Source of the DNA: Runella sp. CRIBMP
GTDB taxonomy: Bacteria; Bacteroidota; Bacteroidia; Cytophagales; Spirosomataceae
Direction: 5' to 3'
DNA: 64,000 bases
NCBI RefSeq assembly: GCF_009905605.1
Contig: NZ_JAAAKZ010000002.1
Coordinates: 992,001-1,056,000 of the forward strand
Under the pieces are notes generated by a model. That model did not search any database and had not been told where the DNA came from. It was given only the letters and a program-made list of their open reading frames with translations. Each line of letters opens with the position of its first letter. Position 1 is the first letter of the stretch. The translations under genes were made by a program, and so were the position numbers. This document shows positions 36,301-45,921 of this stretch, piece by piece.

Positions 36301-36779
36301 TCCTGTTCGTCAGGAAAATCTATTTCATGGTCCAACGCAAAATCGCACTGCCTAATCAAGTCATTAATCATTCCCTGCAAACCCATTGCTCGCCCGTCGT
36401 CGGGAGAATACAGCCTCGCAATTCCGTAGGCATGAAGCTCCTCAATTTCGGCGGGAAGGATGGTTCCACCACCACCGCCAAATATTTTTATGTGTCCCGC
36501 ATTTTGCGCGTGGAGCAAGTCGTACATGTATTTAAAATACTCGACGTGACCGCCCTGATAGCTGGTAATCGCAATTCCCTGCACGTCTTCCTGAATGGCA
36601 CAATCCACAATTTCTTGCACCGAGCGATTGTGTCCAAGATGAATCACTTCCACCCCCGACGCCTGCATGATACGGCGCATGATGTTGATGGCAGCATCGT
36701 GACCGTCAAAAAGACTAGCAGCCGTCACAATTCTGACGTGATTTTTGGGTTGGTAAGGTGTTGTTAGGTTACTTTCCAT
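33333..36779 (-). CDS. icmF: Fused isobutyryl-CoA mutase (B12-GTPase-mutase)
   Basis: A 1148-residue fusion protein (start at the ATG 36779; the frame opens at a TTG at 36791). Order: cobalamin-binding domain (about 13-145, DGHD at 25-28 and GGGGG near 101-105), MeaB-type G3E GTPase (P-loop GTGGAGKS at 211-218), linker and the large mutase barrel (about 560-1090, including [14 protein letters not shown] and [18 protein letters not shown]). IcmF interconverts isobutyryl-CoA and n-butyryl-CoA (also pivalyl-CoA in some) using adenosylcobalamin; the GTPase loads the cofactor. The domain order is diagnostic of IcmF rather than methylmalonyl-CoA mutase. Cytoplasmic, fatty/branched-chain acid metabolism. 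Confidence 0.96.
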   Translation of the reverse strand: MESNLTTPYQPKNHVRIVTAASLFDGHDAAINIMRRIMQASGVEVIHLGHNRSVQEIVDCAIQEDVQGIAITSYQGGHVEYFKYMYDLLHAQNAGHIKIFGGGGGTILPAEIEELHAYGIARLYSPDDGRAMGLQGMINDLIRQCDFALDHEIDFPDEQENEWTLTQSQTNVQAIARRISIAENAPSVYAKLSVGRVADRLFQPLVVGITGTGGAGKSSLVDELVRRFLMDFDHKTLAIISVDPSKRKTGGALLGDRIRMNALHPELAHGRVYMRSLATRQSNLALSKYVQDAIDVCKEADFDLIIVETSGIGQSDTEITEHSDVSLYVMTAEYGAATQLEKIDMLDFADVIAINKFDKRGSLDALRDVRKQYRRNHNLWDTPDDALPIFGTMASQFNDAGMNALYGKLMELLAQKDKRKAENGEGSTSSWVNGKLFAHWKGQVQYSKTSAAKGIILPDRVRYLAEIVESARAYDQFVNEQTTIARQLYQLDGTIKTLAKGNNAGTIEALKAVYTELEARLHYDSNQLLKKWPDTIRKYRAEKYQFQVRDRIIEQDLWTETLSHLKIPKIALPKYNDWGDILRWQLTENVPGEFPYTAGVFPLKREGEDPTRMFAGEGGPERTNRRFHYLSKAMPAKRLSTAFDSVTLYGEDPDLRPDIYGKVGNSGVSVCTLDDAKKLYSGFDLCDSSTSVSMTINGPAPIVLGFFLNAAIDQQCEKYILSAWSREERETRISKIRTEIGYQGEIPEGHNGLGLMLLGTTGDQLLEPELYQKIKAQTLRQVRGTVQADILKEDQAQNTCIFSTEFALKLMGDIQQYFIENQVRNFYSVSISGYHIAEAGANPISQLAFTLSNGFTFVEYYLSRGMHIDDFAPNLSFFFSNGMDPEYTVLGRVARRIWAKAMKLKYKANERSQKLKYHIQTSGRSLHAQEIAFNDIRTTLQALLAIYDNCNSLHTNAYDEAITTPTEESVRRAVAIQLIINREFGLTKNENPLQGSFITEELTDLVEEAVYQEFLSINERGGVLGAMERMYQRSKIQEESMYYEMQKHTGALPIIGVNTFLDEKGSPTVLPAEVIRSTDDEKQYAVLARKSFQEHNSEKATVALGQLQERALQGENLFESLMEATKVCTLGQISGALYKVGGQYRRNM

Positions 36780-36833
36780 GTCCTTTCGCAATAAATCTTG
36801 CGGCTAAGATACTGAAAGTATTGGCAACCAAAA

Positions 36834-38024
36834 TCAACGGTTTGTCAGTTGCTGAATCTTTCCTGTTTGATAGTTCAGCAAATACAATTCTCCCGCTTCA
36901 TCCTCCCCAAAAGAAGACAATGAGCCCGTCAATTGAGTAATCAATTTGTTGGATGCCTGCCGCGAAGTTTCGTTGTATTGTAAAGCCCAAATCTTGCCGC
37001 TCACGAAATCGCCGTAGATGTATTGGCCTTTTAAATCTACCAATTTCGCTCCGCGATACACGTACCCACCCGTAATGGACCTCCCTTCAGAGGTTCCGTA
37101 GTCAAAGATAGGCTCTACCAATCCCGTACGGTTGCAGTTGGCGGCAGGGCTATAACATTCTTTACCTTCGGCAATACGCCACCCATAATTTCCACCCCGC
37201 TCCAAAATATCAATTTCTTCTCTAGCATTTTGGCCTACATCCGCAATCCAAAAACGTCCATTTTCACGGTCGGCGGTCACTTTCCAAGGGTTACGCAATC
37301 CGTAGGCATAAATTTCAGGGCGAGCATTGGCCGTATTTTTGAAAGGATTATCGGCGGGGATGGCATAATTTAAGCCATTTTCTTTCGTATTAACGTCAAT
37401 TCTTAACATCTTTCCGAGCAAAGATCCCAAATTTTGGGCGTAGTTTTGGGGGTCACCACCCGAACCGCCGTCGCCCGTGGCAATGTACAGAAATCCATCT
37501 TTTCCAAACAACACAGACCCACCGTTGTGATTGGAATAGGGCTGATTATAGGTCAACAAAATTTCTTCGCTGTTGGCATCGGCGGTTGTTTTATTGGATT
37601 GAAAACGGGCAATCACCGATTGCAGCTGACCATTTTCCCGTCGGGTATAATTCACAAACAATTGTCCGTTGTTCTTGAAATCGGGATGAAAAGCAAGGCC
37701 CAGCAATCCAGTTTCGCCGCCCGAAGTTACGCGCCCACTGATGTCCAGAAATATTTCCGTTTGTGCGGCACTGGCTTCATTTTTAAAAACTTTTACCACC
37801 CCTCGTTGTTCTACCACAAACAACCGGTTGCTTCCATCACCAGCGTGTACGAGTTCAACGGGGCTACTGAACGTAAGGGCAGGAAATGCATTTGTTAGGG
37901 TAGGCACTACCTCCGAGTCCTCGTCGGTCAGGATGGTTTCAGGGCTTTTTTCGTTGCACGAAAATCCTAAAGCCAGCAACCCAAAACCCATTGCGAATAG
38001 CGTTACTGTGCGGTTCAATTTCAT
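36834..38024 (-). CDS. Glucose/sorbosone dehydrogenase-like (PQQ) lipoprotein
   Basis: A 396-residue lipoprotein (MKLNRTVTLF..LALGFSC, lipidated C23). It has a six-bladed propeller of the soluble aldose dehydrogenase (YliI/GSDH) kind: GDGSNRLFVVEQRG, GETGLLGLAFHPDF, SNHNGGSVLFGKDG, GDGGSGGDPQNYAQN, YAYGLRNPWK, DVGQNAREEID. Such proteins oxidise sugars with PQQ when that cofactor is present; many Bacteroidota members have no proven substrate. Likely outer-membrane or periplasmic. 54 bases upstream of icmF on the same strand, with a gap of 166 bases on its upstream side. Confidence 0.9.
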   Translation of the reverse strand: MKLNRTVTLFAMGFGLLALGFSCNEKSPETILTDEDSEVVPTLTNAFPALTFSSPVELVHAGDGSNRLFVVEQRGVVKVFKNEASAAQTEIFLDISGRVTSGGETGLLGLAFHPDFKNNGQLFVNYTRRENGQLQSVIARFQSNKTTADANSEEILLTYNQPYSNHNGGSVLFGKDGFLYIATGDGGSGGDPQNYAQNLGSLLGKMLRIDVNTKENGLNYAIPADNPFKNTANARPEIYAYGLRNPWKVTADRENGRFWIADVGQNAREEIDILERGGNYGWRIAEGKECYSPAANCNRTGLVEPIFDYGTSEGRSITGGYVYRGAKLVDLKGQYIYGDFVSGKIWALQYNETSRQASNKLITQLTGSLSSFGEDEAGELYLLNYQTGKIQQLTNR

Positions 38025-38190
38025 CTTTGTTAGTCTGTTTAGTGTGGGGATTTATTTGAAGCAATAAAATAGCATAAACCTATGTTTAAGAAAGGTGGGC
38101 GATAGTAAAACGAAAAATTTGGGCATATTCACATTTCCAAACTGACAATTACCTACTTTGTTCAACTTGAATGACTAAATTGATTGAACT

Positions 38191-39306
38191 ATGACCGATG
38201 TACTCATTATTGGCGGTGGACTAGCAGGGCTGGTGAGTAGCATTGAGTTAGCACAACGGGGCTTTATGGTGGTGGTAGTCGAACGAAAAACGTACCCCTT
38301 TCACCGAGTTTGCGGCGAATACGTATCCAACGAAGTCCGACCTTATTTGGAAAAATTAGGGTTAAAACTCAACGAATTGGGCATAAAAGAAATTCAGCGC
38401 TTTCAATTTACCTCGCCATCGGGCCGGGTATTAGAAACGGATTTAGATATGGGAGGTTTCGGCATCAGTCGCTACGCACTTGACTTTGCATTGTTTGAAT
38501 TAGCAAAGAAAAAGGGGGTGGAATTTGTCTTGGGAGAAACCGTCGATAATGTAGAATGTACCAACGACGAATGTAAGGCCACGACCGTCAATCATCTTCA
38601 TTTATCGGCCCGAATTGTGCTCGGCAGTTTTGGCAAAAATTCCCGCATGGACAAGGCGCTTGATCGTGACTTTACCCATAAAAAATCGCCTTATATAGGA
38701 GTAAAATATCACATCCGCACCAAATTTCCCCAAGATTTGATTGCACTGCATAATTTTCAAGATGGCTATTGTGGCATTTCGGCCATTGAAGAAGACCGCT
38801 ATTGCCTTTGCTACCTCACCACGCGCAACAATATTCGTAAACACGGCACTATCGTCGACATGGAGCGCGAAGTTTTATGGAAAAATCCTCATTTAAAGCG
38901 CCTGTTCACCGAATCTGAATTTATCTTCGAACGCCCAGAAGTCATCAATGAATTTTCGTTTGAACCCAAACACATAGTCGAAAACCACATTTTGATGGTA
39001 GGAGATGCCGCGGGGCTCATCACGCCACTCTGTGGAAATGGCATGGCCATGGCCATCCACGGCGGCAAAATCGCGGCAGCGTTGACGGCTCAATTTCTCA
39101 ATGGTAACCTCACCCGTATAGCACTGGAAAAACAATACAAAAAGGCGTGGAAGCGGGAATTTGCGGCACGATTATGGGTGGGACGAAACGTTCAAAGGCT
39201 TTTTGGTGACGCGTGGCTATCAGAGGTTGCTCTGTCTTTTTTTGGGTTGGGCAAGCCCCTTTTACGATTTGTCATTAAAAATACCCACGGTAAACCCATT
39301 GAGTAA
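38191..39306 (+). CDS. FAD-dependent oxidoreductase, geranylgeranyl reductase-like
   Basis: A 371-residue flavoprotein. The dinucleotide-binding motif GGGLAG (8-13) opens the protein; PFHRVCGEYVS is the family's substrate-side motif; MVGDAAGLITPLCGNGMAMA is the second FAD motif. Related proteins reduce or hydroxylate isoprenoids, halogenate phenols or decorate arylpolyene and flexirubin pigments in Bacteroidota. No pigment or terpene gene is nearby, so the substrate is unknown. Single-gene unit. Confidence 0.88.
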   Translation: MTDVLIIGGGLAGLVSSIELAQRGFMVVVVERKTYPFHRVCGEYVSNEVRPYLEKLGLKLNELGIKEIQRFQFTSPSGRVLETDLDMGGFGISRYALDFALFELAKKKGVEFVLGETVDNVECTNDECKATTVNHLHLSARIVLGSFGKNSRMDKALDRDFTHKKSPYIGVKYHIRTKFPQDLIALHNFQDGYCGISAIEEDRYCLCYLTTRNNIRKHGTIVDMEREVLWKNPHLKRLFTESEFIFERPEVINEFSFEPKHIVENHILMVGDAAGLITPLCGNGMAMAIHGGKIAAALTAQFLNGNLTRIALEKQYKKAWKREFAARLWVGRNVQRLFGDAWLSEVALSFFGLGKPLLRFVIKNTHGKPIE

Positions 39307-39336
39307 AGAATAAACAGAAGGCAATTTCATATATAA

Positions 39337-39369
39337 TTTGAATTCTATTCCTTAAATGAGGTAAATTTG
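39337..39369 (+). promoter_or_regulatory. Bacteroidota-type promoter of the FGE-like / Gfo-Idh unit
   Basis: TTTG at 39337-39340 and TAAATTTG at 39362-39369, 21 bases apart, both match the Bacteroidota -33 and -7 elements without mismatch. The start codon at 39406 leaves a leader of about 30 bases. The downstream end of the -7 box overlaps an inverted repeat (39366-39394). Confidence 0.6.
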
Positions 39370-39394
39370 TGATTTATTATTCTTTAATCACAAA
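39366..39394. repeat. Perfect inverted repeat over the promoter
   Basis: TTTGTGATT (39366-39374) and AATCACAAA (39386-39394) form a perfect 9-base inverted repeat with an 11-base spacer. It starts in the -7 box and spans the expected start of transcription, the place of an operator, or of a 5' hairpin on the mRNA. Confidence 0.6.
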
Positions 39395-39405
39395 AGCGTA
39401 TAAGA

Positions 39406-40392
39406 ATGTTTCTAAAGCACTTAAGTTGGTTTACGTTATTTAGTGTTCCTCTGTTAGCCCAGGAAAAGCTTGAAAATTACACCCAGAAAATCTCTGGAAG
39501 CAACGTTACGTACGATCTGGTCGCCATCAAAGGTGGCGAATTTACCATGGGTAGTCCTGCCAAAGAAAAAGGACGCAAAGAAGACGAAGGCCCGCAACAC
39601 ACCGTAAAGATTGAGCCTTTTTGGATGGGTAAGTACGAAATTCAGTGGGATTTGTACGATTTGTTTACCACCAAAAACATTGAAATTGAAATGGCCAAGC
39701 GCCACCCAGACCCCGAAAACAGCCTTGCCAAGACCGACGGAAGTACCCGCCCCAGCGCGGCTTATGTAGATATGTCGTTTGGAATGGGGCGTTCGGGCTA
39801 TCCAGCCATCAACATGACCCAATACGCCGCTATCTATTTTTGTAAGTGGTTGTATGAAAAAACGGGGGTGTTTTATCGCTTGCCTACCGAAGCCGAGTGG
39901 GAGTACGCCTGCCGAGCGGGTACAAATACGGCCTATTCATTTGGCGACGACCCGAAATTGTTGGACGAATACGGCTGGTTTAAAGGCAACAGCAATAATG
40001 GTTACAAAAAAATCGGCACCAAAAAACCAAACCCTTGGGGCCTTCATGACATGCACGGGAACGTCATGGAATGGACACTAGACCAATATTTCAAGGATTA
40101 TTACACCAAAAAATCAAAAGGAGAAGTAAAAGAAGCGTTTGCAAAAGTAACGGAGTTGTATCCAACCTCGGTACGCGGTGGTTCATGGGACGACGACGCT
40201 AGCGTATGCCGAAGTGCCAACCGAATCCCCTCCTCTCCCGACTGGAAAATCATTGACCCACAAAGCCCAAAAAGTGAGTGGTGGATGACGAGCGCCTCTT
40301 TTGTAGGTTTCCGAATTGTAAGACCCCTAAAAACGCCCTCCAAAGAAGAAATTGCGGCATACTATAATCCTCCGTTGATTGAAGATTATTAA
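39406..40392 (+). CDS. Exported FGE-like (SUMF1) protein
   Basis: A 328-residue protein with a signal peptide (about 1-19, ending PLLAQ) and one FGE-sulfatase fold (about 38-315): GGEFTMGSPA, MGKYEIQWDLYD, YRLPTEAEWEYACRAG, NPWGLHDMHGNVMEW, SVRGGSWDDD, FVGFRIVRP. Only one Cys (in ASVCRS) lies in the active-site region, where true formylglycine enzymes have a pair, so activity is uncertain. The gene is followed, 86 bases on, by a Gfo/Idh/MocA enzyme; the pair may act on sugar derivatives. Compare the FGE-like protein encoded at 17,669. Confidence 0.9.
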   Translation: MFLKHLSWFTLFSVPLLAQEKLENYTQKISGSNVTYDLVAIKGGEFTMGSPAKEKGRKEDEGPQHTVKIEPFWMGKYEIQWDLYDLFTTKNIEIEMAKRHPDPENSLAKTDGSTRPSAAYVDMSFGMGRSGYPAINMTQYAAIYFCKWLYEKTGVFYRLPTEAEWEYACRAGTNTAYSFGDDPKLLDEYGWFKGNSNNGYKKIGTKKPNPWGLHDMHGNVMEWTLDQYFKDYYTKKSKGEVKEAFAKVTELYPTSVRGGSWDDDASVCRSANRIPSSPDWKIIDPQSPKSEWWMTSASFVGFRIVRPLKTPSKEEIAAYYNPPLIEDY

Positions 40393-40478
40393 TCGTCCGT
40401 TTTCAATTATACATTCCTGAATCTATCAATTAATAGTAATCCACAGTTCAAAATCCATAATCTAAAACCTACATTCTA

Positions 40479-41825
40479 ATGGAAACTAATAGAAGAGAGT
40501 TTCTTAAGACCTCCAGCCTTTTTACGGGGGGAGCGTTATTAAGCAGTTTGCCTTTTTCATCGTATGGCTACCATAACTCTGCCGACGACACCATCAAAAT
40601 CGCGCTTATTGGCTGCGGTGGTCGTGGGTCGGGAGCGGCCGCGCAAGCCTTGAGTACAACTCAAAACGTAAAATTGGTTGCGATGGCCGATGCCTTCTCT
40701 GACCGGTTGGATGATGCCTACAACGCTCTCACCAAACGTAAATACAAAGACGCCGCAGGTGCTGAAATTGATGTAAAATCAAAAGTTGATGTTCCTCAAG
40801 ATCGCAAATTCGTAGGTTTTGACGCTTATAAGCAAGCTATCGCTCTGGCAGATGTAGTGATTTTGGCAACGCCTCCGGGTTTTCGTCCAATGCACTTTGA
40901 AGAAGCGGTAAGACAAAACAAGCACATTTTTATGGAGAAACCCGTGGCAACTGATGGCCCCGGAATCCGGAAAGTACTTGCCGCCGCCGAAGAAGCCAAA
41001 CGTAAAAAACTCAACGTTGTAGTGGGTCTGCAACGCCATTATCAACGCAATTATCGCGAAGCCATGAACCGTATCCATGACGGCAAAATCGGTGACATCG
41101 TGGGTGGTAGCGTGTATTGGGTGTCGGGAGGTGTATGGAATCACCCCCGCAAAGCTGGCCAAACTGAGATGGAGTATCAAATGCGTAACTGGTACTATTT
41201 CAACTGGTTGTGCGGTGACCATATCACTGAGCAACACGTACACAACATCGACGTAGCCAACTGGGCAAAGCAGGGTTATCCCGTATCGGCTCAGGGGACA
41301 GGTGGACGTCAGATTCGTGCGGGCAAAGAGTTTGGCGAAATTTTTGACCACCACATTGTTGACTTTACCTACGCCGACGGAACGCTTATCAATAGCCAGT
41401 GCCGTCACTATGAAGGAACGTACAGCAAAGTAGACGAGCAGTTTTTAGGAACTAAAGGCCGTATCGACAGCTTTAACGGCAACAACACCGTCCTTAAATC
41501 TTACAAAGGCAATAAGGTGATTTACGGACACGAAGGAAAAGGAGACCGTAACCCTTACCAAGTAGAGCACGACGAACTGTTTGCGGCCATTGCCAAAGGC
41601 GAATACAAATTTGCCGATGCCGAAAACGGTGCCAAAAGTACTCTAACTTCCATCATGGGCCGTATGGCGACGTATTCGGGCAAATTGGTTAAGTGGGAAG
41701 ATGCACTGAATTCAAACATCAGCTTATTCCCCGAAAAATTAGCTTGGGATGCCCTTCCTAAGTTGCTTCCAGGACCTGATGGTTTCTATCCTGTGGCTGT
41801 ACCAGGCAAGAGCATTGTTGTTTAG
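40479..41825 (+). CDS. Exported Gfo/Idh/MocA-family oxidoreductase
   Basis: A 448-residue protein with a Tat-like leader (NRREFLKTSSLF) of a type very frequent in Bacteroidota. The Rossmann part (about 35-170: IALIGCGGRGSGAA; VILATPP; EKPVATDGPG) binds NAD(P); the second half is the GFO C-terminal domain (QRHYQRNY, GDHITEQHVHNIDVANW). These enzymes oxidise or reduce sugars and inositols; many exported ones act with a tightly bound cofactor. Substrate unknown. Ends in a terminator. Confidence 0.92.
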   Translation: METNRREFLKTSSLFTGGALLSSLPFSSYGYHNSADDTIKIALIGCGGRGSGAAAQALSTTQNVKLVAMADAFSDRLDDAYNALTKRKYKDAAGAEIDVKSKVDVPQDRKFVGFDAYKQAIALADVVILATPPGFRPMHFEEAVRQNKHIFMEKPVATDGPGIRKVLAAAEEAKRKKLNVVVGLQRHYQRNYREAMNRIHDGKIGDIVGGSVYWVSGGVWNHPRKAGQTEMEYQMRNWYYFNWLCGDHITEQHVHNIDVANWAKQGYPVSAQGTGGRQIRAGKEFGEIFDHHIVDFTYADGTLINSQCRHYEGTYSKVDEQFLGTKGRIDSFNGNNTVLKSYKGNKVIYGHEGKGDRNPYQVEHDELFAAIAKGEYKFADAENGAKSTLTSIMGRMATYSGKLVKWEDALNSNISLFPEKLAWDALPKLLPGPDGFYPVAVPGKSIVV

Positions 41826-41845
41826 TTTTTTAATTTTTTAGGTAT

Positions 41846-41884
41846 AAAAAAACAGTTCATAGTTTGACTATGAACTGTTTTTTT
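41846..41884. terminator. Bidirectional terminator
   Basis: A perfect 18-base-pair stem (41846-41863 with 41867-41884) with a 3-base loop and A/T-rich arms lies between the convergent Gfo/Idh and glycosidase genes. It can stop transcription from both sides. Confidence 0.9.
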
Positions 41885-41902
41885 ATGGTAGTTACGCTTA
41901 AA

Positions 41903-44900
41903 TTATTCTCCTTTCAACACTTTTAGTATTCTGTTGGGATATTCTGGATGATGCACTTGAAGCAGATACAAGCCTCTATTTAATCCCCCAGAATTGATAC
42001 CAATGGTAGCCCGTTGACCTTCCCAAAGTACATCATTGAGCGGGATTTTTTGTCCCGAAAGGTTGAGCAACGAAAACGAGGTCGTAGCTGGCTCATAGTC
42101 AAGCGGTAATGTCATTTTAAATGAATCTTTGAAAGGATTCGGGTAAGGTGCCCACAGAACTTCTTCTCCCCCAAAACTACCACCGCCGCCGCCATTGGTT
42201 ATTTCAAACTGAATTTTAGATTCGGCGACCACCTGACCGCTTTTGAGTGCTTTGGCCGACAAGGTGTAAGTTCCGCCAATCGAGCCAAAACCTCCATTGT
42301 CATCAAACAGACCATAAGGAGACGTAACATCGGTAAACGTAACCTCCATCGGACCAGTCATTGCAAATTGTATCCGGTCGATGGGAACATTGGCCTCCGC
42401 AAAAATATTGATAAAAGACGGAATCTGACTTAGCGCCATTTGGTCTTTATCACGGAGTGTTTGGACAAATCGCCGTGAGGATGAACCACCTGCTTTGAAC
42501 AGACTAAATACTACTGTAGGCGGTGAGGCATCGATTACTTTTAAGTTAAAATAAGCTTCAACTGCCGCTCCCTGACTGTCGATGGCCCGCACCATGATGG
42601 TAAATGAACCCGCTACGGTCGGAGTGCCGCTTATTTTACCTCCCACATAAGTAAGTCCCGCGGGCAATCCCCTCACCACAATTCCTGACAGAAATCCGTC
42701 GGGTTCGTAGAAAGTACTCACTGGAACGGTAAATGTATAGGGTTCGCCGAGTTTGATGGTTTGGTCTTCAATAGCGGCTACAACCGTTGGCGGGATATTG
42801 CCATTAGCCAAACGAATTGTGAGCAAAAATGTGGTATCCACAAACGCTCCCTGAGGGTCATACCCCCGCGCTGTTACTTTATACTCTCCTCCTACTGTTG
42901 GAATTCCGAAAATAACCCCTTTATTATTACTCAAACCGGCGGGTAAATTTAGTGCTTCTACGGTTATGGCACCACCTTCAGGATCTTTAAAAGCCGTGGT
43001 GGGAATCGCAAAGCTAAAATTCTGTCCAATCACCGTCGATTGCTTGGGAATAACCTCCGCTACAATTGGCGGTAAGTTATCTGAGGTCTCTTTAACGGTC
43101 AGTCGAAAACTAGTTTCTACCCAACTCGCCCTGTTGTCAGTTCCCCGTAACACTATCTGGAATACGCCAGCAGTCGTTGGTTTTCCAGTGAGTTTTCCAG
43201 CATTAAGGGTCACGCCATTTGGGGTGTTTTTGGCTGTGATACTCACAATCGTCCCATCTGCATCCTTAAATAAGCCAGTAGGAAGGGTGTATTCATACAA
43301 TTGTTGCAGTACCGCCGCTTGGTCGGGGATGGTCGTTGTTACAGTTGGTTTTTGATTCTCTACGGTGATTTTTAACACAAACTGGACTTTAACAGAAGCG
43401 TTTTCATTGTCAAAAACTTCAACCGTGATGGTCGAGTTGGCGGCCAACGTAGGCGTACCGCTTATTTTCCAACCGTCGGCTTTCAATCCGCTTGGCAAAC
43501 CTTTGATTTCAATACGGGCTATTTTTCCATCTTTATCCTCAAATGCCGTTGTTGGAATGGTGTAACTAAATTCTTTGCCAACCGTTGCGAGTTGCTCTCC
43601 AAGCGGCGTCACTACGATTGGAGCCCTATTGATGCGTTTGTCAATTACAACCAGATTAAAGCTTACTTTCCCAATTCCCGTCGCCCCTGCTATGATGGTA
43701 GAATTATACGCTTCCAATACCATTTCATAATTACCCACTTTTAATGTAGTACCGTCATTATCACCGTACAATCCATAAGGTGCCGTCGTTTCGGTTTGCG
43801 TTTTGTTGATTGCTCCCGACAGTTTCATCACTACTGCTCTTGCAGAGGCATCTGGTACCGCAAAAAAGTTGATTGGAAAATTGTACTCACTCACATTGAG
43901 GGTATCATTGTTTTTGAGCGTACGAATCAAGCTACGCGTTTTAAAGTCCCCCGCTTTGTACAAATCAAGGCGGGTAGTCTTTTGGGGCATCACCGTTAAT
44001 TTGAACGTTGTGGTCGTGGAGGCATCGTACATATCCGTTGCTTTGACTTTCACCTCAAACGTACCCAACACCGTCGTATTTCCTTTAATCGTAAACTTAT
44101 CTAAGTACAAGCCCGTAGGCAAACCGCTTACTTCGTAAAACTCAATGGTTCCGTCGGGGTCTTGGAATGCATCCTGAGGAATAACGTAAGAGGCGTCAAA
44201 ACCAGAGACGAGGTTATAATTCTGTAATGTTTTCTTGACGATTGGCGGCTGATTGTTTTCAGGCTCACCCAAAAGGTCTTCAATCAATTTTACATCTACG
44301 GGGCCACTTGCTTTTTTCTCATCCCAACGGCTATTGTACCCAGGATGAAAATAGCCGCCTGTTCTGACCAATTCCGAAAGTTTTACGACCATCTGTTGAG
44401 CTGGAACAATTTTGGTCAGGGGTTTATTTAACCAATTGGCCACAAAAGATTTTATTCCTTGTGAATAAAAATTGACATCGTCAAGGTTGGACGCCACAAT
44501 GTTTACCAACTTACACCCCCGTTCAAAGTGCTGATTAAGCATCACTTGCAAACCGTAAGTAGACAGATTTGGCTCATGAAATGCCTCATTCATAATCCAT
44601 TTTCCTTCGCCCATATTGCTTCTCAATACATCGGCACTGAAATAATGGGAATAATACTGAGAGTCATTTATCTTGGTTCCGTCGGTAGAGCGGGCCAAGT
44701 CCTTAAATGCTAAAGTACCTCTACGCATACTCAGCCCATCGTGAACCGAGCCAAAATCGTTGACAACCTTATAAGAATTATCAACACTTTTGACCGTTCT
44801 GCTCACGCCATCCAAAAAGTTTTTCAAAACAGTATGCCGGTACACATACCAATCACTCCATCGTATGTTTTCGGCGTGAGGATAATCGGTCGTAACTGGC

Positions 44901-45658
44901 TGAATATCATTTATACTAATGTAATCTGAACGCCAAGTAGCGTTGATGGTCTTTATATCTTTGTATTTCTGTTTGAGCCATTCACGGTATCCTGTTATCA
45001 TGCTAGGAGCGTAGTCAAACATCGACAGGTAGGAAGTTCCGCCAAAGCCTCCCGCACTTGTATTACCTTCATAATGATACCCTGCCTCTTGGGTAGGGGT
45101 GGTAGTAGCCGCCACGCAAATAATGTTTCCTTCTCTTTGTAGATAAGCGTAGCGCTCAGAAACTTCTTTGACAAAACTTAAGGCTTTTTGTACGGAAGGC
45201 TCATGAGCCATGCTGAACATCTCTGGAAAAGGATTCCCCTTCTGATCTTTAGCAGTCTCACTATCAGACCAATACCCCACGTGCCGATTACAGCATCTTG
45301 CCAAATGAATGCGGATAAATATTTTCAGCCCTAATTCTTTACTTAATTTAATTTGGTTATCGTACTGCTCCCAATTGGCCGCACTTGTGGTTGTCTTGTA
45401 CACTACATCCCAGCGCACTGTGACCATGGATGCATTTGTACCCAGTTTAGCCGCTTCACGAATCACGTCCAAGCCAAACTGACTTCCTTCAGTTGTGTTT
45501 AGGAGAGCAATACATAAATACCTTTGATTGGCATCATCAGCAAAGAGTGGGTTAGGTTGAGAATAATTAGGAGAATGAGTTGGGCGAGGTCCGGCATAGG
45601 CTCCCAAGGTAACAACCCACACCAATGCACACAGTAAGAGCGCTAAACGTTTAATCAT
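41903..45658 (-). CDS. T9SS-sorted giant glycosidase-like protein with Ig/cadherin-like repeats
   Basis: About 1251 residues from the ATG at 45658 (an ATG at 45694 adds 12 residues before the signal peptide). Signal peptide about 1-22. Residues of about 28-440 look like a GH42/GH-A type TIM-barrel (VTVRWDVVY, KIFIRIHLARCC, WIMNEAFHEPN). Five Ig/dystroglycan (He_PIG) repeats follow (the phrase F..IPTTAFEDKDG and GLPSGL recur). Two copies of a 100-residue module (LDLYKAGDFKTRS; FSLFKAGGSSSRR) flank them. The C-terminus is a T9SS sorting domain (WAPYPNPFKDSFKM, GLYLLQVHHPEY). It would be secreted and fixed to the cell surface to bind or cut a polysaccharide; the enzyme class is not certain. Confidence 0.85.
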   Translation of the reverse strand: MIKRLALLLCALVWVVTLGAYAGPRPTHSPNYSQPNPLFADDANQRYLCIALLNTTEGSQFGLDVIREAAKLGTNASMVTVRWDVVYKTTTSAANWEQYDNQIKLSKELGLKIFIRIHLARCCNRHVGYWSDSETAKDQKGNPFPEMFSMAHEPSVQKALSFVKEVSERYAYLQREGNIICVAATTTPTQEAGYHYEGNTSAGGFGGTSYLSMFDYAPSMITGYREWLKQKYKDIKTINATWRSDYISINDIQPVTTDYPHAENIRWSDWYVYRHTVLKNFLDGVSRTVKSVDNSYKVVNDFGSVHDGLSMRRGTLAFKDLARSTDGTKINDSQYYSHYFSADVLRSNMGEGKWIMNEAFHEPNLSTYGLQVMLNQHFERGCKLVNIVASNLDDVNFYSQGIKSFVANWLNKPLTKIVPAQQMVVKLSELVRTGGYFHPGYNSRWDEKKASGPVDVKLIEDLLGEPENNQPPIVKKTLQNYNLVSGFDASYVIPQDAFQDPDGTIEFYEVSGLPTGLYLDKFTIKGNTTVLGTFEVKVKATDMYDASTTTTFKLTVMPQKTTRLDLYKAGDFKTRSLIRTLKNNDTLNVSEYNFPINFFAVPDASARAVVMKLSGAINKTQTETTAPYGLYGDNDGTTLKVGNYEMVLEAYNSTIIAGATGIGKVSFNLVVIDKRINRAPIVVTPLGEQLATVGKEFSYTIPTTAFEDKDGKIARIEIKGLPSGLKADGWKISGTPTLAANSTITVEVFDNENASVKVQFVLKITVENQKPTVTTTIPDQAAVLQQLYEYTLPTGLFKDADGTIVSITAKNTPNGVTLNAGKLTGKPTTAGVFQIVLRGTDNRASWVETSFRLTVKETSDNLPPIVAEVIPKQSTVIGQNFSFAIPTTAFKDPEGGAITVEALNLPAGLSNNKGVIFGIPTVGGEYKVTARGYDPQGAFVDTTFLLTIRLANGNIPPTVVAAIEDQTIKLGEPYTFTVPVSTFYEPDGFLSGIVVRGLPAGLTYVGGKISGTPTVAGSFTIMVRAIDSQGAAVEAYFNLKVIDASPPTVVFSLFKAGGSSSRRFVQTLRDKDQMALSQIPSFINIFAEANVPIDRIQFAMTGPMEVTFTDVTSPYGLFDDNGGFGSIGGTYTLSAKALKSGQVVAESKIQFEITNGGGGGSFGGEEVLWAPYPNPFKDSFKMTLPLDYEPATTSFSLLNLSGQKIPLNDVLWEGQRATIGINSGGLNRGLYLLQVHHPEYPNRILKVLKGE

Positions 45659-45921
45659 TGTAAATATTTTTAGTGTAATGGGGCAATGACTCATTTAGGG
45701 ACAAAAACCATGCAAAACATTAATTATACGCCTCAAAATTACTATCCCCAAATGTACACCAACCCTAACTTACTGATAGTCTGTGCCATTAAGTATTTTT
45801 AAAAACCTTTAAGGATAAGTTTGAAAACGATTGGAATAAAAGTAAAAATAGCTAAAAAATTCACCCGGCACAGTTTTTGACCACGCCGTAGCTTTCAAAG
45901 AAAATTACCTTGCCAAAATAA

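Noticed and set aside
39366-39394. CRP-like TGTGA...TCACA site
   Set aside because: The halves are 15 bases apart instead of 6, so not a CRP site; kept only as an inverted repeat.
40779-41408. 209-codon frame on the minus strand within the Gfo/Idh gene
   Set aside because: Opposite a clear enzyme frame; no domain or signal seen.
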